DNA of 64,000 bases, taken from contig JBBMOL010000046.1 of NCBI GenBank assembly GCA_037954665.1, positions 1,612,001-1,676,000 on the forward strand, written 5' to 3'. The translations under genes and the position numbers were made by a program. Source of the stretch: Laguncularia racemosa (taxonomy: Eukaryota > Streptophyta > Magnoliopsida > Myrtales > Combretaceae). Shown in pieces: positions 58,532-64,000 of this stretch (position 1 is its first letter; the number at the start of each line of letters is the position of its first letter). The notes below the pieces were generated by a model. It worked only from the letters and a program-made list of their open reading frames with translations. It was not told the DNA's origin and searched no databases.

Positions 58532-60270
58532 AGCTATGTTAAATCTTGAATAGTTTGTCTTACATTGTTAGTTTTAGGCAATTGATGAGCCTTCTCCACG
58601 TATTATGATGAATGATCTTCAAGTATCTTTATCCTTATTGATGATGCATCAAATCCATGGCTTATAATTATGTGTATGTCCTTGTCCTGTATGCAAGATT
58701 ATGAACTAATTATAGCTTTTGAGAAAATACTAATGACATAACTGATTCACATATAATGTGAGTTTTTAATTTATTTTATTTTATTTGTATATCAAGGTAG
58801 GGATGTTTTTTATAAATATAATATTTATGCATTTTATTTAATTTAATTTCAAAAAAAATCACTAAAATGAGACCATGATTATGTGACTATTATCAAGCAC
58901 AAATTAGAATTCTAAATTTATTGTTAATTTTATTCTATTATATTCTATTCAATTCCATCCAATTATTCCAATTTATCAAATGTGATATAAAACCTCTATT
59001 ATGTCATTGATAGTATCAAAAGAAATTCTATTTCAACTACCTATTTTCCACTTAAAGAACCCTATGAAACTCCACAAAATTGTATGATCTTCCTTTATAC
59101 CTAAGATGCATCATGGACCTACTTTATTTACTCTTAGTTATAATAATATATCATGTTTAAAAACAATATAACCATGGGCTAACCAAAAGCTGAGATAAAG
59201 AAAATTAGATAGATTTCTAAAAATTAAAATCGAAATAGATACTGATTAAGTATAGGATATATATACATAAATAAGGTTTTTATATATATATATATAAAAC
59301 CATGATAGGGCAAGATAGTGAGCCCCAACGTGCTACTTCACCGAAACTCCCACGTAATAATGTGATTAGTAGTGCGCCGAAGTCCATAGGATTGGAGTAA
59401 GAGGACCGGGGAAAAAAAAAAGCAATAATAATAGGCGAAAATTCGAAATTCCTTCCGCCGTGGTTACGTTCACGTATTCTCTCTCTCCCCACATCGGAGG
59501 TTCTATTTCCATTTTAGTGCAGAAAAAGTCCTCGAAAGACAAATTCAAATTTCCTTCTGTTTTGTTATCATATGGACACTGAACTTCACTCAGCTTAACA
59601 AACTAGGTCAGTCATTCACGTTATTACTTCGTGAGTTTACATGTAAAATCACATATATATGTATATATATGATCAATTGGGTAGCTGCTATATTTTATTT
59701 TCTTAAGTTTTCAATTTCAACCATGGGTATATCTTTTAGCTGTTAAATTTTGTTAACTTGTGTTTTTCTATTGTCTATTTCATCATTATGCAGTGAGTTT
59801 TACTTAAACTTATGCTGTAATTGTTTGTCGAAAAATCCAATCTTTATTCAAAATCTGTAAAATTTACCTCTAAGACTTAATTTTTGTGTCATTTTGATGT
59901 TAGACTGGAAATGGGTTATGATTATTCTCTCACTTCGGCTAAAATGTGGTGCTTTTGAATTTTGTTACAACTAGCTTTTTATTGGTAATTGTATAAATGA
60001 TAACAGCCAAAGGGAAAAAAAAAGTATAATCAATCTTGAAAAGACTTTTATATATATATATTTTTTGGCGCATGCTCTCGATATTGGGACCCTTGGTAGT
60101 TTTATCATCCTCTGTGAACTTTCTAATCCAACTATGCTATGTTTTTATTGTAATTGAAGCAATTTTAATTGAACATTTTTATGTGCAACTCGAAGACCAG
60201 ATTTTATGCCATTTCAATGTTTTACTGGAAATGGGTTGTCATTGATATTTTATATTTTACATTCTTGCAG
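58532..60270. other. Upstream region and probable 5' UTR/intron of the coiled-coil gene
   Basis: AT-rich to about 59290, then a GC-richer, CT-rich block (59300-59600) that looks like a 5' leader. A possible donor (ctaGGTCAGT near 59605) could pair with the acceptor TTGCAG at 60265-60270, making a leader intron of about 660 bp. No ORF in it is convincing. Confidence 0.4.
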
Positions 60271-60513
60271 AGTCAAGTCTAAGCGGCTTGTCATTAGTTG
60301 GAGTGAACTTGGAGAATATATTGATCAGGAGATATGTCGATGAGAATAAAGGCAGTGGTGGACAGGTTTGTGCAAGAGCTAAAGGAAGCTCTGGATGCAG
60401 ACATTCAAGACAGGATCATGAAAGAGAGGGAGATGCAAAGTTATATAGAGGAACGTGAACGTGAGGTTGCTGAGCGTGAAGCTGCTTGGAAGGCTGAGCT
60501 TTCCCATCGTGAG
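60271..60513 (+). CDS. First coding exon of a conserved plant coiled-coil protein (partial)
   Basis: The exon lies between the acceptor attcttgcag (ending 60270) and the donor GAG|GTATGA (60514). The ATG at 60334 gives MSMRIKAVVDRFVQELKEAL, then DADIQDRIMKEREMQSYIEE and REREVAEREAAWKAELSHRE. The peptide is almost all charged and helical (a coiled coil). I remember similar short proteins as conserved across land plants, but cannot give a name or function. Bases 60271-60333 are 5' UTR. The following exon is not seen: the intron runs through a LINE fragment and a gypsy element to the end of the window, so the gene is either very long or broken by the insertion. Confidence 0.65.
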
Positions 60514-60634
60514 GTATGAATGGATGCACTGACATGGAGCAGTTGTTGCTTGTCATTGCTACAATTTATCTATTTGTTTTTTATGATTGGCTATTTGCTT
60601 GAGCTTAGGTGTTTTTGTGGGGGCTGGACTGAAT

Positions 60635-61260
60635 TTTTTTTTTTAATTTCTGTTTTATATATATTTTTTTGATAAGAAAATATTCATTAATAAGGAGAAT
60701 TTACAGCCATCAATGAATAGTAAGGTTTACCCAGCTACTCTTCTCTAAAATAAAGAGTAAAGAATATACAAAACCACTATATGAAACAAAAGTAAACTTA
60801 TCTTTAGAAGTAAACTAACTAAGCTTGGAAAAGGGAAGAATTTGGTTGGTTAAGGATCTTGGGTGAGGAATATGCTTTCCAAGTCAGACTCGATTCCAAG
60901 CTATCCACCAATAGTAGATTGAGGCTATGAGGGATGCTCTCTAGCATCGAATTTTGTCCTGCTTAAAGCTTGTAGTGGTGACAAGTACTTAATTGCCCCT
61001 TGCCACAGAAGGAAAAAAGACGGACAATTGAGGGCTTGGCATACTTGTGACCAAACTTGGGAAGAGAAGGAACATTGGAAGAACAAGTGTACATGATCTT
61101 CAACCCCATTTGCATAGAGATTGCAGGTAGTTGATGTAACAATACCTCAAGTAACCATTCTATCAAGGGTTTGCAGCTTATTAAGCAATGCTAGCCATAG
61201 GAAATAGGCATGCCTTGAGATAAAAGTGGGATTCCACACTATTTTTTATTAAGTTGCTTG
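60635..61260 (-). mobile_element. LINE remnant: reverse-transcriptase zinc-binding end
   Basis: The minus strand reads RHAYFLWLALLNKLQTLDRM, then NGVEDHVHLFFQCSFSSQVW and QALNCPSFFLLWQGAIKYL. This is the zf-RVT type domain found after RT in plant LINEs (W-x-x-L-x-N-K-L-x-T, then H-L-F-x-x-C). A T-run on the plus strand (60638-60649) is the expected poly-A tail of a minus-strand copy. 5'-truncated and decayed. Confidence 0.75.
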
Positions 61261-62498
61261 TTTTAAATATGGGGTAAAGAACTCATAGGTGCTTTTTATA
61301 GAGAAACCCCAGATTGTGATGGCATTCATTTTAAAATATCTGCTTGAGCTGAGTTAGGTGTAATGGTGTGAGGAATGTGGATATTATTCAAAAAATTCTC
61401 CACTGGTAGGCTCCACTGGTCATTAGAGATGAATGAACAAAGTCTAGCATCAAGGGGAAGGCCCGAATTTGCTATATCCTAAGGGTTATAGTGGGAGTTA
61501 AGTGGGCTATTTGGTAACCAAAAGTCTGATCATAAAAAAATGGATAAATCATCTATTTTATATTGCTATCAAGAAGAATTGGAATAGCCATCTTTGGGGT
61601 GATCTTTAGTACTTTGCTGAGTCCTTTGATGCTTTTTTACAGTTGTACTAAACAAATTTGGATTTTATGAGGTTTTTGTGAAGTTATAAAATTAAAACTT
61701 TTACACACTTTTGAATGTCAAAAACTGCCAAAATAAGGTCCTGCACAAAATTAATGGTCATGACACTCATTGGTGCCCTCTTATTCAGTTATGTGTCATC
61801 CTTGTGGTCACTGGTTAGATACATTTGATTGGAAAAATGTTATGCTTGCTTTATTGATCTTGCTTTTGCTGCCTTTTATCAGTTTGGAATGCAACACACT
61901 ATTAAACTGGAAAAAGGTAACTGGTGCCATCAGGTACTTGTTAAAAGGCCAAAAGAAAAGGCTTTTCTCTTTTCTATGTATTTGCTTTTTCATGAAGTAT
62001 ACCTTGAAAAATGTTATAAGTTTCTTTATGCACCCTTTAACAAGTGCCTGGGAATACTTGTCAGCATGATTCACAAAATTTCTTTCTTAGTTTAGGTGTT
62101 TGTGGTGATTATGAATTGTAGTGAGGACTATTTCAAAGAAGCAAAACAGCTGTCAACTAGTAAATGATTTAAGTAATTTATTAGATTGTGCTGTTTACTG
62201 CATATAACAATGATGTCTGCTCTTCCCACGTTTTAATAAGGTCCTATTGACGAGTGTTCCCAAACACTTGTTGAAGGACAAAAGAAGAAATTTATTAGAT
62301 CCTGCTATTTATAGCATATAGCAATGATGTCTGCTCTTTCTATATCTCTTTTCTCTTGCAATTTGTGAGTAGCTGAAGAGGACGCTCTCTCCATATCTTT
62401 CATTCATTAAGAAATGTGCACCTATAATAAAGACAGTAGAAGCAATATTTATTTTTGTTAGGTAGGTATCTATTAGGCTATATAAGAAATAGGGATAT
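61261..62498. other. Intron-like DNA, no gene
   Basis: Short overlapping frames at 61770-62095 on both strands have no motif. Two similar stretches ('attagatcctgctatttat...gcaatgatgtctgctctt' at about 62280-62340 and a cognate at 62178-62226) are a small local repeat. Confidence 0.4.
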
Positions 62499-63027
62499 TG
62501 ATATGAGACCCAAAAGTACGTCAGATACACCAACCCAAGTGTATCAAAGAAGGGGAAAAAAATAATAATATAGTAACCATAATAATACTATATAGTATAT
62601 AGTATATGGTATAGTTGGTAGGAAGGGTAAAAACATAAATAAAGTAGGATGGGCAGAGCTGGCATGAGTTAGTGGGTGGGGAGAGTGGCAAAAGGTTTGA
62701 CGTGGATAGTGGATGAGGAGAGAGAAGAAGGGGGTGACGTGGAAAGGGGGAGGCAAGAGATAATAGAATTACAACAGAAAGGAAGGACCACAAGCTCACG
62801 TGGAGGAAGGGAAAGGGGAGAATAAAATGGAAGAGAGGAAGAGCAAAGGAAGGAGGCGGAAAAAAAGGTTCTAGACCCTCGTGCGGAGAGAAACTCTGGC
62901 TGAGCAAGGAGCTCAGGTATCTCTTTTATAGCCCGTGTGTGTGTGTTTAATCATTGAGTGAGTGTATTGTGTGTGAGTCAATTGTTGCTAAATAGTTCCT
63001 AGCCATTGTAAATCTTGGTTTTCACCA
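62499..63027 (+). repeat. 5' LTR of a Ty3/gypsy element at the window edge (start approximate)
   Basis: Placed by the primer-like site that follows. A TATA-like ttttatagccc lies near 62924. The start is tentatively TGATATGAGACCC (62499). Purine-rich blocks on the plus strand produce long but meaningless minus-strand frames. Confidence 0.55.
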
Positions 63028-63030
63028 ATT

Positions 63031-63046
63031 TGGTCCGACCTGCCGG
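63031..63046 (+). promoter_or_regulatory. Probable primer-binding site of the edge gypsy element
   Basis: TGGTCCGACCTGCCGG starts with TGG, as a site pairing to a tRNA CCA end must, and lies just after the LTR. The tRNA is not identified. Confidence 0.5.
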
Positions 63047-63111
63047 ATCATTCCTGGAGGGAGTCACGTTGAAGGTAGTCTGACGATACGAAGTGAAGTA
63101 GTACCAGCACT

Positions 63112-64000
63112 ATGATGCGAATGGAGGCGAGAGTGGAGACCTTAGAAAAGAACGTAGAGGAAATCCACCAGGACGTGGCCGAGATACAACATCAGCTGAT
63201 TACCATCGATGGGGATCAGAAGGCCATGCTTGGAGAAGTTACGGAAATGTAAGGAAAAATGGAAAAGATTCAAAAAATATTAGAAGACATCTGGTTGAGC
63301 AAGAACAATGAAGCCGAGGGAGGAGAGGGAACATCTATGGTCAAAGATCGTGGCAAACAAATAGTGGGAAGTCAAAGAGTGAATGAGGGATTGGAGTCAT
63401 CGTTTGACTCAGGGCAATCGGGAGCACTAGATGAAGAGCTGTGGTTGGATGCTGCGCGGATGGTGCTGCCCACCTTTGAGGGTGTTGCCCACCTTTGAGG
63501 GTGTTGATCCCTCCAATGGGATACTGATGGCCGAGCAATACTTTGTAGCTCAGCACACCAGGGAAGACAGGAAGGTGGCACTCGCAGCTATGTGCATGAG
63601 TGGAAGGTGTAATCACTGGTTCCGCATGTTGCAAAGGAGGGAGGGTGATTTAACGTGGCCACAACTAAAGACCGAGGTTATGAAAAGGTATGGGGGTCTA
63701 TTGGCGGCTAACCTCTTCAAGAGTCTATCCCAACTTAGACAACATGGCACGGTTACACAATATATTGAGGAGTTTGAATCGCTTGTTTCCCATGCGCCCA
63801 CTATGTCAGAGATGCAGCTACTAGGCTACTTTATGGGAGGATTGAGAGACGACATACAAACTCGAGTGGATACGTTCTCGCCGGTGACCGTAGACAGAGC
63901 CATAGACTTAGCAGTGAAGATAGAGCGAGAGTTCGACTTGGGAATATTTCTGTCTTCGAAAAAGAGCTTTGGGGGAAGAGGAGACCACCGCACTCAGGGG
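63112..64000 (+). pseudogene. Gag of the edge Ty3/gypsy element (runs off the window)
   Basis: The ATG at 63112 opens a coiled-coil start (RVETLEKNVEEIHQDVAEIQ) with a TAA at 63250-63252. The frame then continues to LPTFEGV. There a 19-bp tandem duplication (63469-63487 and 63488-63506) shifts it. The capsid core follows in the new frame: VDPSNGILMAEQYF, CNHWFRMLQRR, LFKSLSQLRQHGTVTQYIEE and GYFMGGLRDDIQTRV. This is a typical chromovirus retrotrans_gag domain. Pol lies beyond the window. Confidence 0.88.
63469..63506. repeat. 19-bp tandem duplication that shifts the gag frame
   Basis: cccacctttgagggtgttg is present twice, back to back and identical. Nineteen bases move the frame by one and cause a stop at about 63498. 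Confidence 0.95.

Noticed and set aside
62521..62907. 128-codon minus-strand ORF, rich in Pro, Phe and Ser
   Set aside because: It is the complement of a purine-rich LTR stretch; low complexity and no motif.

Overview
This 64 kb window comes from a nuclear genome of a eudicot plant. I infer this from an intron-rich ARF-GEF gene of the plant BIG family and from dense, decayed plant-type transposons (Ty3/gypsy chromovirus and Tat lineages, a hAT element, a LINE end). The intergenic DNA is very AT-rich. I cannot name the species. There are no bacterial features, rRNA, tRNA or CRISPR.

Layout. 1-1677: tail of a Ty3/gypsy chromovirus (integrase end, chromodomain, 3' LTR). 1678-4289: intergenic. 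4290-18045 (-): the main host gene, a BIG1/BIG4-type brefeldin A-inhibited ARF guanine-nucleotide exchange factor. It has 11 coding exons that add up in frame to 1738 codons. Its second intron carries a small, internally deleted chromovirus (12826-14688). 18046-19007: 5' UTR with a GA microsatellite, then upstream DNA.

19008-44723 is a nest of retrotransposons. The oldest layer is a Tat-lineage element (C) with a second, plant-type RNase H and an antisense extra ORF. A solo LTR (D, 24815-25838, target duplication CACTG) sits in its integrase. An 11.6 kb CRM-like chromovirus (A, 28333-39959, duplication TGAGC) sits just beyond the antisense ORF. Inside the integrase of A sits a related, opposite-strand, internally deleted element (B, 33856-38599, duplication ATCGT). 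LTR divergence agrees with the nesting order: about 51 differences per 888 bp for A and about 33 per 838 bp for B.

44724-51847: remnant of a Tat-type sense ORF, interrupted by a complete 5.2 kb hAT element (45492-50727) with terminal inverted repeats and an exact 8-bp target duplication. 51848-58531: two diverged copies of a 1.5 kb LTR-like repeat around 3.5 kb of AT-rich DNA. 60271-60513 (+): first coding exon of a conserved plant coiled-coil protein. Its intron holds an antisense LINE end and, at the window edge, the start of another Ty3/gypsy element (LTR and gag, about 62.5-64 kb).

The two host genes are unrelated in function. The rest is a record of transposition and decay. Many premature stops in the elements are CAG/CAA to TAG/TAA or TGG to TAG/TGA, as expected if methylated cytosines were deaminated. 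The most notable points are: element B, whose three large deletions all keep the reading frame; LTRs that encode the polyprotein C-terminus; palindromic ACACG-YCGTGT clusters shared by unrelated LTR families; the antisense ORF; and a Sec7-domain leucine in the BIG gene that predicts brefeldin A resistance.
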